From Nonomuraea zeae (GTDB lineage: Bacteria; Actinomycetota; Actinomycetes; Streptosporangiales; Streptosporangiaceae), in assembly GCF_005889725.1 (NCBI RefSeq), contig NZ_VCKX01000052.1:1-52064 (forward strand): a stretch of 52,064 bases of DNA, given 5' to 3'. Within the stretch, counting starts at the first letter, position 1. Each line of letters begins with the position of its first letter. The notes beneath the pieces are model-generated. The model searched no databases. It saw nothing but the letters and a program-made list of their open reading frames with translations, and was not told the origin of the DNA. The position numbers were made by a program, and so were the translations under genes. Shown piece after piece: positions 1-7,826 of this stretch.

Positions 1-45
1 GTGTGAGGGCGGGTGGTGGTCGGGTGTGGAGTGGGGTCGGATGGG

Positions 46-1314
46 TCAGGCTGGGGTGCGGCGCCAGACGGCGGTGTGCCAGAGGCCGGCCGCCGCGACC
101 ATGATGCCGACGACCAGGCCGAGCACCCCGTAGCCCAGCACGCCCACGATGGCGCCAGCGACGATCGTGCCCGTGGCGCCGCAGACGTTCATCAGCAGGT
201 CCGACAGACCCTGGACGGCCGCGCGCCGCTCGATCGGGACCGACTCCGTGACCAGGGCGGAGCCGGCCACCAGGCCGCAGGACCAGCCCAGCCCGAGCAG
301 CACCAGCGCGGCCGTCACCTGCCAGACCCGGTGCCCCGCCGTGCCGGCCAGGGCGCTGGCGCTCAGGAGCAGCCCCATGCCGAGCACCAGCACCGGCACC
401 TTGCCCGCCTTGTCGGCCAGCCAGCCCACCACCGGCGACAGCACGTACATGCCGGCGATGTGCAGGCTGATCACGAGGCCGATGACGTCCAGGTTCGAGC
501 CGTCGTGGTGGAGCTTGACCGGGGTCATGGACATGACGGACACCATGGCCGTGTGGCTGGTCGCGATCATGATGAGCGCCCGGCGGGCCATCGGGGTGGT
601 GCGCAGCGTCTGCCAGGCGGTCCGGATCGTCGAGGTCCGCCCGGTCACGGTGCTCTCGCCGCCGTCCAGCTCGCGGGCCAGCTTGAGCGGGTCGGGGCGC
701 AGGAACACCATGATGATGGCCATCGCCACGGCGAAGGCCAGGGCGGAGAACGCGAACGGCCCCGCCTTCTCCACCATCCCCAGCCGCATCCCGATCTGGT
801 CGGCGGGCTTGGCCAGGTTGGGGCCGGCCACGGAGCCGATCGTGGAGGCCCACACGACCAGGGACAGATGCCGGGCCGCGCGTCCCTTCGGCGACAGGTC
901 GGTGGCCGAGTAGCGGGCCGCCAGGCTGCCCGCGCTGCCGCCGCCCACCAGCACCAGCCCGGCCAGCAGCAACGGCCAGTTGTGCAGGCTGATCGCGGCC
1001 ACGGAGATCGCGCAGCCGCCGAGCGCCGCCAGGTAGGCCAGCGTCAGGCCCGCGCGCCGGCCGCCCCTGCCCGACGCCCTGGCCGTGGGCAGTGCCAGCA
1101 GCGCCGCGCCGAGCACGGTGGCCGTCCCGGCGAAGCCGCTGATCACCGTGGAGCCCGACAGCTCGTCCACGACCACCGAGCTGAGCGCCAGCCCGACGGC
1201 CACTCCCACGCCGCCGACGATCTGCGCCGCGGCCAGGACGCCCAGGGTGCGGCGCTGGATGACGGCAATACGGTCGGGGGCCGAGGCAGCGGGTTTCGTG
1301 GGGGCGCTGGTCAC
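46..1314 (-). CDS. MFS transporter
   Basis: This 422-residue integral membrane protein has the alternating hydrophobic segments of a 12-helix major facilitator permease, with a cytoplasmic central loop at about residues 205-235 (charged stretch DPLKLARELDGG). Arg/Lys-rich short loops follow helices 2 and 8 (GWLADKAGKVPV is the motif A position of the second half). The GTG start is preceded by GGGAG about nine bases upstream. The substrate cannot be read from the sequence; drug or metabolite export is usual for this family. It stands alone on the minus strand, separated by 85 bases from the MOSC operon, so it may have its own promoter or be read through. Family assignment is firm, substrate is unknown. 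Confidence 0.85.
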   Translation of the reverse strand: MTSAPTKPAASAPDRIAVIQRRTLGVLAAAQIVGGVGVAVGLALSSVVVDELSGSTVISGFAGTATVLGAALLALPTARASGRGGRRAGLTLAYLAALGGCAISVAAISLHNWPLLLAGLVLVGGGSAGSLAARYSATDLSPKGRAARHLSLVVWASTIGSVAGPNLAKPADQIGMRLGMVEKAGPFAFSALAFAVAMAIIMVFLRPDPLKLARELDGGESTVTGRTSTIRTAWQTLRTTPMARRALIMIATSHTAMVSVMSMTPVKLHHDGSNLDVIGLVISLHIAGMYVLSPVVGWLADKAGKVPVLVLGMGLLLSASALAGTAGHRVWQVTAALVLLGLGWSCGLVAGSALVTESVPIERRAAVQGLSDLLMNVCGATGTIVAGAIVGVLGYGVLGLVVGIMVAAAGLWHTAVWRRTPA

Positions 1315-1348
1315 GGGTGAAGTCTCCCATAGCCCCCGACATCACCCC

Positions 1349-1369
1349 AAAAGGGACAACCGCCCTTTT
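1349..1369 (-). terminator. Possible terminator after the MOSC gene
   Basis: A seven-base inverted repeat (AAAAGGG / CCCTTTT) with a seven-base loop lies about 30 bases beyond the MOSC stop codon in a short A/T-rich gap. The A/T pairs form the base of the stem, so the U tract is part of the hairpin. It could act in either direction. The stem is short, so this is a tentative call. Confidence 0.35.
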
Positions 1370-1399
1370 TAATTGGGAATGAAGTTTTTTCGCGATATT

Positions 1400-2233
1400 T
1401 CAGAGAATGACGACTGGATCTCCCACCGCGATCCGGCCCGGCCCGTCCGGAATCAAGTTGATCCCGAACCACACCTTGCCGTCCCACTTGCGGTGTACGG
1501 AGAGGGTCCTGATGGGCTCCTTGCCCTTTGTGTAGGTTGCGGTGTCGACGGTGGTCAGCACGCAACGATCGCAGCCTTTGGTCACGCGGAACGTCACCTC
1601 GCCGATGCGCACCTGCTTCCACTCGTCCTCGGCGAACGGCGTGCCGACGTCGTCGATCACCACGTTCGGCCGGAACCTGCGCATGGGGAGCGGCGCGGGC
1701 ACCTCCTCGCCGCGCTCCACGGCGCCCTCCGCGATCCAGTCGTTGAGCTGCGCGAGCGAGGCGTTCGACGTGAGCAGCAGCGGATAGGCGTCGGCCAGGC
1801 TCACCCGGTCCGCCGGCGTGCCGTAGGCGGGATCGACCGGGCGGCGCCGCGGGTCGTCGAGCCACTTGAGCCGGACCGGCCGCCCGGCCAGCTCCGACAG
1901 CCACCGCGCGGCGTCGTCGCCGCAGTCGGTGAGCTCCACCGGCGTGCCCCACACGTCCACGGTGGACATCGCGGACGCCGCGGGCATCTCGGACGCGCGG
2001 GCGATCCGCAGCGGCTCGGCGTGCGGGCCGGTCAGCGTCAGCGTGTCCCCGTCGAGCAGAGGGAGGCAGGCCAGCAGTCTCGGCTCGTCGCGGGCCGTGA
2101 GGACGGCTCCGCGCTCGTCGGCGACGAGGTAGCGCCGGTCGCCGGCCAGCCCCCAAGGCTGCACCTCAGCCTCGTGAACGTCGTGTCCCGCGGCGGACTT
2201 GACGGGGTAATAGTGGATGCTCGCGAGCTTCAT
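1400..2233 (-). CDS. MOSC domain-containing protein
   Basis: This 277-residue cytosolic protein has an N-terminal MOSC_N beta-barrel (YPVKS at 9-13, GDRRYLV at 31-37) and a C-terminal MOSC domain (about 130-275) with RFRPN at 186-190 and the motif KGCDRC at 219-224. C221 or C224 would be the molybdenum/sulfur-handling cysteine of the mARC/YcbX-like family. Members bind molybdenum cofactor and reduce N-hydroxylated compounds or move sulfur; the specific reaction is not shown by sequence. Its ATG overlaps the TGA of the upstream MFS gene by four bases (ATGA), so the two are translationally coupled. An open frame continues upstream through the MFS gene, but that part is out-of-frame noise and the conserved N terminus begins at this ATG. 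Confidence 0.9.
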   Translation of the reverse strand: MKLASIHYYPVKSAAGHDVHEAEVQPWGLAGDRRYLVADERGAVLTARDEPRLLACLPLLDGDTLTLTGPHAEPLRIARASEMPAASAMSTVDVWGTPVELTDCGDDAARWLSELAGRPVRLKWLDDPRRRPVDPAYGTPADRVSLADAYPLLLTSNASLAQLNDWIAEGAVERGEEVPAPLPMRRFRPNVVIDDVGTPFAEDEWKQVRIGEVTFRVTKGCDRCVLTTVDTATYTKGKEPIRTLSVHRKWDGKVWFGINLIPDGPGRIAVGDPVVIL

Positions 2234-3429
2234 ACGGCCGACCGTATCCCAATCTCCTCCGCTGCTCCGGCGACTGCGGACGCCCTGCGCTGCAGGCCCG
2301 CGGACAGCGCGATCGTGCCGAGTGAGACGACGCCGATCGCGGCCCCGACCCAGGCGACGGACGGGTAGCCGAAACCCCCGCCGATGGCCAGCCCGCCCAG
2401 CCAGGGGCCGATGGTGATGCCGACGTTGAAGGAGGACACGTTCACGGCGGCGGCCAGCGTAGGGGCGTCCTTGGCGAGGGCGAAGACGCGGGTGTTCAGC
2501 GCCGGGTTGGTGGCGAAGCCGAACGCGCCGAGCAGGAAGATCAGCGGCACGGCCACCGCCGCGGCCGACGCGCCCATCGCCAGCGCCGCCGAGGTGACGA
2601 TCAGGCCCGCGACCCCGGTGTAGAGGGACAGGAACGGCCGGGCGTCGGCGCTCCTGCCGCCGATCGTGATCCCGATCAGCGAGCCGGCGCCGTACAGCGC
2701 CAGCACCGCGGGCACCCAGGCGGACTCGATGCCCGTGGTGTCGACGAGCATCGCGCTCAGGTAGCTGAAGGAGGCCAGCAGCGCGCCGGTGGTCAGCGCG
2801 GTCGTGCCGTACGAGAGCCAGAGCCTGGGGGCGGCCATGGCGCGCAGCTCGGCGGACAGGCGCGGGGTGGCCGCGTGCTCCGGCCGGCCACCGGGGATGG
2901 TGGCCCAGACCCCGGCCGCGGCGAGCACCGACAGCGCGGCCACCGCCCAGAACGCGGCCCGCCAGCCGAGGTGCTGGCCGATGACCGTGCCCAGGGACAG
3001 CCCGAGGATGGTGGCGACGGTCAGCCCGCCGGCGACCACGCTCATCGCCTTGCCGCGGGCGTTCGGAGGCACCAGGCCGATCGCGGTGGTCGCCGCCACG
3101 GCCCAGAACCCGGCGTAGACGAAGGCGCCCGCCACGCGGGTGGCGAACAGCATGCCGTAGCTCGTGGTCAGCGCGCCCACGACGTGCGACAGGGCGAAGA
3201 TCCCCATGAACGTCAGCAGCGCCGTACGCCGGGGCCAGCGCAACGTGACGACGGCGAGCACCGGCGCGCCGACCAGCATCCCCATCGCGAACGCCGAGAT
3301 CAGCAGGCCCGCGTCGGGCACGGACACCCCCAGGTCGGCGGCCAGCTCCGGGAGCAGTCCCGCCAGCATGAGCTCCGAGGTGCCTTGAGCGAAGATCGCG
3401 AGACCCAGTATGTAGACCGCCAACGGCAT
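2230..3429 (-). CDS. Cmx/CmrA-type MFS efflux transporter
   Basis: This 399-residue, 12-helix permease opens with MPLAVYILGLAIFAQGTSEL, characteristic of the Cmx/CmrA/AraJ-like drug exporters. The motif A region (GMLVGAPVLAVVTLRWPRR) follows helix 2, and GWRAAFW marks the helix 5-6 region. Family members pump chloramphenicol or related small molecules out using the proton gradient; whether this one confers resistance is inference. It lies 52 bases downstream of the tetR gene on the same strand and is followed by the MOSC gene with a four-base overlap. A palindrome at 3443-3467 sits immediately upstream of its start and is nearly identical to one before tetR, so repression by that TetR protein is very likely. 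Confidence 0.88.
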   Translation of the reverse strand: MPLAVYILGLAIFAQGTSELMLAGLLPELAADLGVSVPDAGLLISAFAMGMLVGAPVLAVVTLRWPRRTALLTFMGIFALSHVVGALTTSYGMLFATRVAGAFVYAGFWAVAATTAIGLVPPNARGKAMSVVAGGLTVATILGLSLGTVIGQHLGWRAAFWAVAALSVLAAAGVWATIPGGRPEHAATPRLSAELRAMAAPRLWLSYGTTALTTGALLASFSYLSAMLVDTTGIESAWVPAVLALYGAGSLIGITIGGRSADARPFLSLYTGVAGLIVTSAALAMGASAAAVAVPLIFLLGAFGFATNPALNTRVFALAKDAPTLAAAVNVSSFNVGITIGPWLGGLAIGGGFGYPSVAWVGAAIGVVSLGTIALSAGLQRRASAVAGAAEEIGIRSAV

Positions 3430-3442
3430 GGCGCCCCTCCAA

Positions 3443-3467
3443 ATTTTAGATTGATCAGTTCAAAACG
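3443..3467. promoter_or_regulatory. TetR operator 1 (efflux operon)
   Basis: An imperfect palindrome centred on TGATCA (core GATTGATCAGTTCAAAA preceded by ATTTTA) lies in the tetR-MFS gap, 13 bases before the MFS start codon. It matches the element at 4072-4096 at 20 of 25 positions by eye. Symmetry, A/T arms in a GC-rich genome and placement before both genes are typical of a TetR-family operator. Confidence 0.75.
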
Positions 3468-3481
3468 AGGGCATGGAAAAG

Positions 3482-4054
3482 TCAGAAGACGCTCAGCGCG
3501 GTTCGCGCGATCGATTCGAGCGCGGGGCGGTCCGCGCCGCCGCGGGCGGCCACCCGCAGGCCGCTGACCGTGGCGACGACGAAGTGGGCCAGGGCCTGCG
3601 GGTCCTGCTCCGCGCCGAGCTCGCCGCGCGAGCGGGCCAGCTCGAACGCCTCCCGCAGCATCCGCAGCCGCCTGCCGTGGTCGCGGCGCAGCAGCTCCGC
3701 CACCTCGGGGTCGCGGGGGGCCAGCTCGACCAGCGAGTTGACCACCAGGCACCCGGCCGGGTCGCCGGGCTCGGGATCGACCGCCCACCACAGGACCGTG
3801 CGCACCTTCTCCCCGACCGGGAGGTCGCCGTCCATCAGCTCGGCGAGCGCGGCGTTGCGCTCGTCCATGTAGCGGCGCAGGGCCTTCTCGAACAGGTCGT
3901 GCTTGCTGGCGAAGGTGTTGTAGATGCTGCTGCGGCCCAGGCCGGTGGCCGTGCACAGGTCCTGGGTCGAGGTAGCTTCGTAGCCGGCGGTCCAGAACGC
4001 GCGCATGGCCGACTCGATCGCCCGGTCCTCATCGAACTTCCTCGGTCGTGCCAT
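3482..4054 (-). CDS. TetR/AcrR family transcriptional regulator
   Basis: This 190-residue regulator starts MARPRKFDEDRAIESAM. It has the N-terminal TetR helix-turn-helix at about residues 24-50 (core STQDLCTATGLGRSSIYNTF) and an all-helical ligand-binding domain with the conserved CLVVNSLVELAP segment. In-frame codons continue 12 residues upstream to 4090, but they run into the operator palindrome, so the ATG at 4054 is preferred. The gene precedes the efflux MFS and MOSC genes on the same strand. Matching palindromes upstream of itself and of the MFS gene suggest an autoregulated repressor released by a drug-like ligand; the ligand is unknown. Confidence 0.92.
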   Translation of the reverse strand: MARPRKFDEDRAIESAMRAFWTAGYEATSTQDLCTATGLGRSSIYNTFASKHDLFEKALRRYMDERNAALAELMDGDLPVGEKVRTVLWWAVDPEPGDPAGCLVVNSLVELAPRDPEVAELLRRDHGRRLRMLREAFELARSRGELGAEQDPQALAHFVVATVSGLRVAARGGADRPALESIARTALSVF

Positions 4055-4071
4055 GCCCTGCAACGTAGCAT

Positions 4072-4096
4072 ATTTTGGACTGATCACCACAAAACG
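4072..4096. promoter_or_regulatory. TetR operator 2 (tetR promoter)
   Basis: A second copy of the TGATCA-centred palindrome (ATTTTGGACTGATCA, then CCACAAAACG) lies 18 bases before the tetR ATG. Conserved positions shared with 3443-3467 are ATTTT-GA-TGATCA-CAAAACG. It is the expected autoregulatory site. It also touches the 3' end of the kinase gene at 4104, which reads in the same direction toward tetR. Confidence 0.75.
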
Positions 4097-4103
4097 CGGA
4101 GGA

Positions 4104-6326
4104 TCACGCCGTGTGGCGGAAGGTGTCCAGGAAGACCTTGCGGGTGTCGGCCTGGTCGTCCCACTTGAGCTCGGGCAGGTCGAACGTGATCTTGAACGCG
4201 GACTTGTCGTCGATCGTGACGTACCGGGTCAGCGCGTGCATCGGGACGCCGTTGGGCGTCGTGTAGGTGTACTCCCAGTCGGCCGACTGCCAGTTGCGGT
4301 AGTCCACGGCCTGGAGCTGCACCTGGATGTAGCCTTCCACGCCGCCCGCGGCCTCCTGCTTGCCCAGCTCGGCCAGCCCGCCGTCGGCCTGCGGCGTGGC
4401 CGGCTCCACCAGGATCCGCATGCCGGAGTCCTTGGGGCCGTTGAACGTGGCCTTGTCGCCCGAGGCGGCCAGTTTCCAGTCGGCGGGCACCGCGGCGGCG
4501 AACCCGGCCGGAGCGTGCTCCTTGTAGCCCTCGGGCGCGGCGACCGCCTCGGTGCGCTCGGGAGTCGTGACGCTCTCGGAGGAGAGCGGCGCGCTGACCG
4601 GCGTCACCTGGGGTGAGCCGCCCGACATGATGATCACGACGGCGCCCACGACGACGGCCACCGCCACGACGGCGCTGATGATCGTGAGCGGGGTCGGCCG
4701 GCCGTCGCGCGTCCAGGGGCCCTCGTCCTCGTCCGGCCTGCGCCTGCTCCGCCCCGTGCGCGGGGCCGCGTCGGGCAGCGACAGCAGGCGGTTGTGCCCG
4801 ATGTCCTGCGCCAGGTCGCGCGACTGGTCGCGCAGGTCGTCGGCGGAGGCCAGCGGCCACGGCGTCGCGGCCGAGGAGGCGCGGCTGTCGGTGGTGAGCG
4901 GCAGGATCGGCTGGGGACGCGGGCCGGTGGGGGAGTCCAGGTCGTCGTGGGAGTCGTTCGCGATGCGGTGCGGCGCGGGCGGGCCGCCGAACGGCGGCTG
5001 GGCATGAGGCCCAGACGGGCTTCCCAGGGGATGTCCACCGGACGGGCTGCTCAGCGGGTGCCCACCTGACGGGCTGCTCAACGGGTGGCCGCCTGAGGGG
5101 CTGTTCAGCGGGTGCCCGCCGGGCGGCGGCATGGGCTGCGGGCCCGACGGGCCGCCGAACGCCTCGAAGCCGCCGGGTGGCTGCGCGAGCTGGTCGGTCC
5201 GGTGGCTGCCCGACGGGCTCGTCAGGCCGTCGTACGGCATCGAGTAGCCGCCCGAAGGGCTGCTCGCCGGGTCGTACGGCACGCGTACCGGGCCCGATGG
5301 CGTCTCCACGATCCGCGAGGGCATCGGCCCCGACGGGGTGTCCAGCGGCGGCAGCAGCCCGGCCGGCGTCGGGTCGGCCTGGCTGGGCAGCGTCTCGGGA
5401 GCGCGCGGCCGGGCGGAGCCGTGCGCGCGCAGGACGGCCTCCAGCATCTCGATGACCTGCGTCGAGGTGAGCCGCTCCGCCGGGTTCTTGCGCAGCAGGC
5501 CCTCGATCACCGGCATGAGCGAGCCGGCCCGCTGCGGCGTGATCGGCTCCTGGGTGAGCACGGAGCCGAGCACCGCGACGGGATCGGGCCCCTCGTACGG
5601 CGGTCGCCCCTCGACGGCGGCGTACAGGGTCGCGCCGAACGACCACAGATCGGCCGCCTGCGTGATCGCCTGCCCGGACAGGCGCTCCGGCGGGATGTAC
5701 GCCGGCGAGCCCATGAGCAGCCCGGTCTGCGTGATCGTCACGTCGCCCTCGATGGCGGCGATGCCGAAGTCGGTCAGCACCACCCGGTCCGAGGTCAGCA
5801 GCACGTTGCCGGGCTTGATGTCACGGTGCAGGATCCCGGCGGCGTGCGCGTGCCTGATCGCGTCGAGCACCCTGATGCCGATCTCGGCCGCCTGGATCAC
5901 CGGCAGCGGCCCGCTCTGGCGTACGGCCTGCTCCAGCGACCACGCGCGGACCAGCTCCATCACGATCCAGGGACGGCCGTCCTCCTCGACCACGTCGTGC
6001 ACGGTCACGATGCCGGGGTGCGTCAGCCGCGCGGCCGACCTGGCCTCGCGCAGCATGCGCCGGTGCGCCACCTGCTTGCCGGCGTGATCGAGCCCGTAGG
6101 GGAGGATCAGCTCCTTGACCGCCACGTCCCGGTCGAGCAGGACGTCGTGGGCGTGCCACACCATGCCCATGCCGCCCCTGCCGACCGGCGACATCAGGCG
6201 GTAGCGCCTGCCTATCAGACGGCCCTGGCTCTGCGGAGCGCCGCTCGGGGCACCACCCTCCGGGCCGGGCCCGCTGAGCAAGCGGTCGGCTGCCATGATC
6301 CCGCCCCCATTCGCCTCATCCGTCAC
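4104..6326 (-). CDS. Membrane-anchored Ser/Thr protein kinase
   Basis: This is a 740-residue Hanks-type kinase. The kinase domain spans about 41-303, with glycine loop GRGGMG (50-54), catalytic lysine in VAVKEL (K71), HRDIKPGN (D169, K171, N174), DFG (186-188) and SPAYIPPERL (207-216). Threonines in TITQTG of the activation loop are likely autophosphorylation sites. A long Pro/Gly/Ser linker (about 305-475) carries nine-residue repeats of the type SPSGGHPLS. One transmembrane helix (about 547-567) leads to an extracellular C-terminal domain of about 170 residues without PASTA repeats. It is a signalling kinase with an external sensor of unknown ligand. The listed start is GTG without a clear ribosome site; ATG at 6296 (ten codons in, preceded by GGGGGCGGG) is an equally good start. 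Confidence 0.93.
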   Translation of the reverse strand: MTDEANGGGIMAADRLLSGPGPEGGAPSGAPQSQGRLIGRRYRLMSPVGRGGMGMVWHAHDVLLDRDVAVKELILPYGLDHAGKQVAHRRMLREARSAARLTHPGIVTVHDVVEEDGRPWIVMELVRAWSLEQAVRQSGPLPVIQAAEIGIRVLDAIRHAHAAGILHRDIKPGNVLLTSDRVVLTDFGIAAIEGDVTITQTGLLMGSPAYIPPERLSGQAITQAADLWSFGATLYAAVEGRPPYEGPDPVAVLGSVLTQEPITPQRAGSLMPVIEGLLRKNPAERLTSTQVIEMLEAVLRAHGSARPRAPETLPSQADPTPAGLLPPLDTPSGPMPSRIVETPSGPVRVPYDPASSPSGGYSMPYDGLTSPSGSHRTDQLAQPPGGFEAFGGPSGPQPMPPPGGHPLNSPSGGHPLSSPSGGHPLSSPSGGHPLGSPSGPHAQPPFGGPPAPHRIANDSHDDLDSPTGPRPQPILPLTTDSRASSAATPWPLASADDLRDQSRDLAQDIGHNRLLSLPDAAPRTGRSRRRPDEDEGPWTRDGRPTPLTIISAVVAVAVVVGAVVIIMSGGSPQVTPVSAPLSSESVTTPERTEAVAAPEGYKEHAPAGFAAAVPADWKLAASGDKATFNGPKDSGMRILVEPATPQADGGLAELGKQEAAGGVEGYIQVQLQAVDYRNWQSADWEYTYTTPNGVPMHALTRYVTIDDKSAFKITFDLPELKWDDQADTRKVFLDTFRHTA
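5010..5123 (-). repeat. In-gene 27-bp repeats in the kinase linker
   Basis: About four in-frame copies of a 27-base unit encode SPSGGHPLS-like nonapeptides (roughly residues 402-439 of the kinase). Copies differ by only a few bases, which suggests recent slippage or unequal crossover in a disordered linker. Confidence 0.7.
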
Positions 6327-6339
6327 GTGCTACTACGAG

Positions 6340-6345
6340 ATTATG
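6340..6345 (-). promoter_or_regulatory. Possible -10 element of the kinase gene
   Basis: On the minus strand CATAAT stands in an unusually A/T-rich gap (6327-6425), 13 bases before the GTG at 6326. No good -35 hexamer is visible. If used, transcription would begin just before the GTG, leaving a short leader that suits the ATG at 6296. Confidence 0.3.
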
Positions 6346-6425
6346 AGGTTCGATACGATATCGGCGCGAAATCGGTAATGGAAGTTGGTGCCCGCTTACA
6401 ATGCTCCTGACGTGCAGATATGTCG

Positions 6426-7826
6426 CTATTCAAATGGATCACTTACTGCGGCGGCGAGCGCCAGCAAAGCGCTGATGAACGCCTCAGGCGGCGGTTTGAC
6501 CAGGCCCGCACCCACCTGTCCCGTTCCGGCGAGGCGGCCCGCGATGCCGGTGTTGACGACGGGCAGCACGCCTGTCCGCGCCACGAGTGTGATGTCGATC
6601 CCCACCGGCGTGCCGCGGAAGCCGAGACCGGGAATCTGGTAGGCCGGATGCTCGGCGAGCGTGATCTCGTACATGGAACGGGTGGCGCGCACGGCGTCGG
6701 CCACCTCGCCGCCGACGAACCGGACGATGGCCGGTGAGGCCGCCATCGCGAACCCGCCCAGCCCCGACGTCTCGGTGATCGTCGAGTCGCCGATGTCCGG
6801 GTTCGCGTCCTGCGGGCCGTACGAGCCGAGATAGAGCCCGTCGGGCACCCCCGCAGGCCCGGTGAACCAGCGCCCGCCCAGCCCTGACACCTGCACGCCG
6901 AAGTCGGTGCCGTTCCGCGCCATGGCGACGACCATGGAGGAGCCGGGGATGTCGCGGGCGGCGTCGGTGCTGACCTTGGCCGCGGCCATGCCGGCGTTCA
7001 GGAAGAAGTGGTCGTTGCCGTTGATGAAGCGCAGCACCTGCGCGGCGGCGTCGGGAGCGGCCTCGACCACGTCGGGGGCCAGCTCGCGCAGCAGCAGCGA
7101 GGTGGCGGCGCGGTTGCGGTTGTGCAACTCGTCGCCCATCTGCAGCGCCTGCGCCATCAGCGCGCGCAGGTCGATCGGCCCCGTGCGCTCCAGCGTCGCC
7201 GCCAGGGCCGGCCCGAGCACCTCGTCCATCCAGCGCAGCCGCTCCAGGACCTCGGGCCCGTACGCGCCGTACCTGAGGACCTTGCCCAGCCCCTCGTTCA
7301 GCGAGCAGTACGCGGTGCCGCCGTGCTCCTCGTCACGCACCTCGAACAGCCACATCGACGGGCTCACCACGCCGGCCATCGGGCCCACGGCCCCGTGCTC
7401 GTGGCAGGGCCGCAACGCGATCGCGCCCGCCGCCAGCTCGCGCTCCGCGTCCCGCGCGTCGCCCGCCAGGCCCTCCAGCAGCATCGCGCCGATCAGCGCG
7501 CCGCGCATCGGGCCCGAGGCGCGCTCCCACTCGATGGGCGGGCCCGCGTGCAGGAACGTCCCGTCGGCCAGCACCTCCGACGCCCGCCGCACCCCGACCA
7601 GGTGCGGGCGCGCGGAGGTCAGCCTGCGCACGGCCAGCTCGTCGGCGGCCTGCCTGCGCGGGTCGGCGAGCACCGTGGCCAGGGCCTCGGCGGTGCCGGG
7701 CAGCGGCGGCCGCCAGGACACCGGCGTCGTCGGCACGGCCTGCGCCTTGAGCGCCTCGTCGAGCAGGCCGGCGCCGACCGTGATGACGCGGGGCCCGGCG
7801 GACAGCAGCGGAGAGGACCGGGTCAC
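6426..7826 (-). CDS. DUF1116 (YlbE/AllG-like) protein, putative oxamate carbamoyltransferase subunit
   Basis: This 466-residue protein is of the DUF1116/YlbE family. Characteristic stretches include RPCHEHGAVGPMAGVVSPSM, NEGLGKVLRYGAYGPEVL, FINGNDHFFLNAGMAAAK, SMVVAMARNGTDFGVQVSG and DIGDSTITETSGLGGFAMA. In E. coli the homologue lies beside fdrA and ylbF in the allantoin region, and the trio has been assigned to oxamate carbamoyltransferase (AllFGH), which phosphorolyses oxalurate to oxamate and carbamoyl phosphate. Its GTG start overlaps the TGA of the fdrA-like gene (GTGA), and it is last in a three-gene operon. Family membership is clear; the enzymatic role is carried over from E. coli and not visible as a known catalytic motif. 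Confidence 0.87.
   Translation of the reverse strand: MTRSSPLLSAGPRVITVGAGLLDEALKAQAVPTTPVSWRPPLPGTAEALATVLADPRRQAADELAVRRLTSARPHLVGVRRASEVLADGTFLHAGPPIEWERASGPMRGALIGAMLLEGLAGDARDAERELAAGAIALRPCHEHGAVGPMAGVVSPSMWLFEVRDEEHGGTAYCSLNEGLGKVLRYGAYGPEVLERLRWMDEVLGPALAATLERTGPIDLRALMAQALQMGDELHNRNRAATSLLLRELAPDVVEAAPDAAAQVLRFINGNDHFFLNAGMAAAKVSTDAARDIPGSSMVVAMARNGTDFGVQVSGLGGRWFTGPAGVPDGLYLGSYGPQDANPDIGDSTITETSGLGGFAMAASPAIVRFVGGEVADAVRATRSMYEITLAEHPAYQIPGLGFRGTPVGIDITLVARTGVLPVVNTGIAGRLAGTGQVGAGLVKPPPEAFISALLALAAAVSDPFE

Noticed and set aside
1400..3442. Apparent 680-residue open frame covering the MOSC gene and the MFS gene
   Set aside because: Only the part after the ATG at 2233 matches a protein family; the rest is a wrong-frame reading of the MFS gene with Arg/Gly/Ala-rich noise typical of high-GC DNA.
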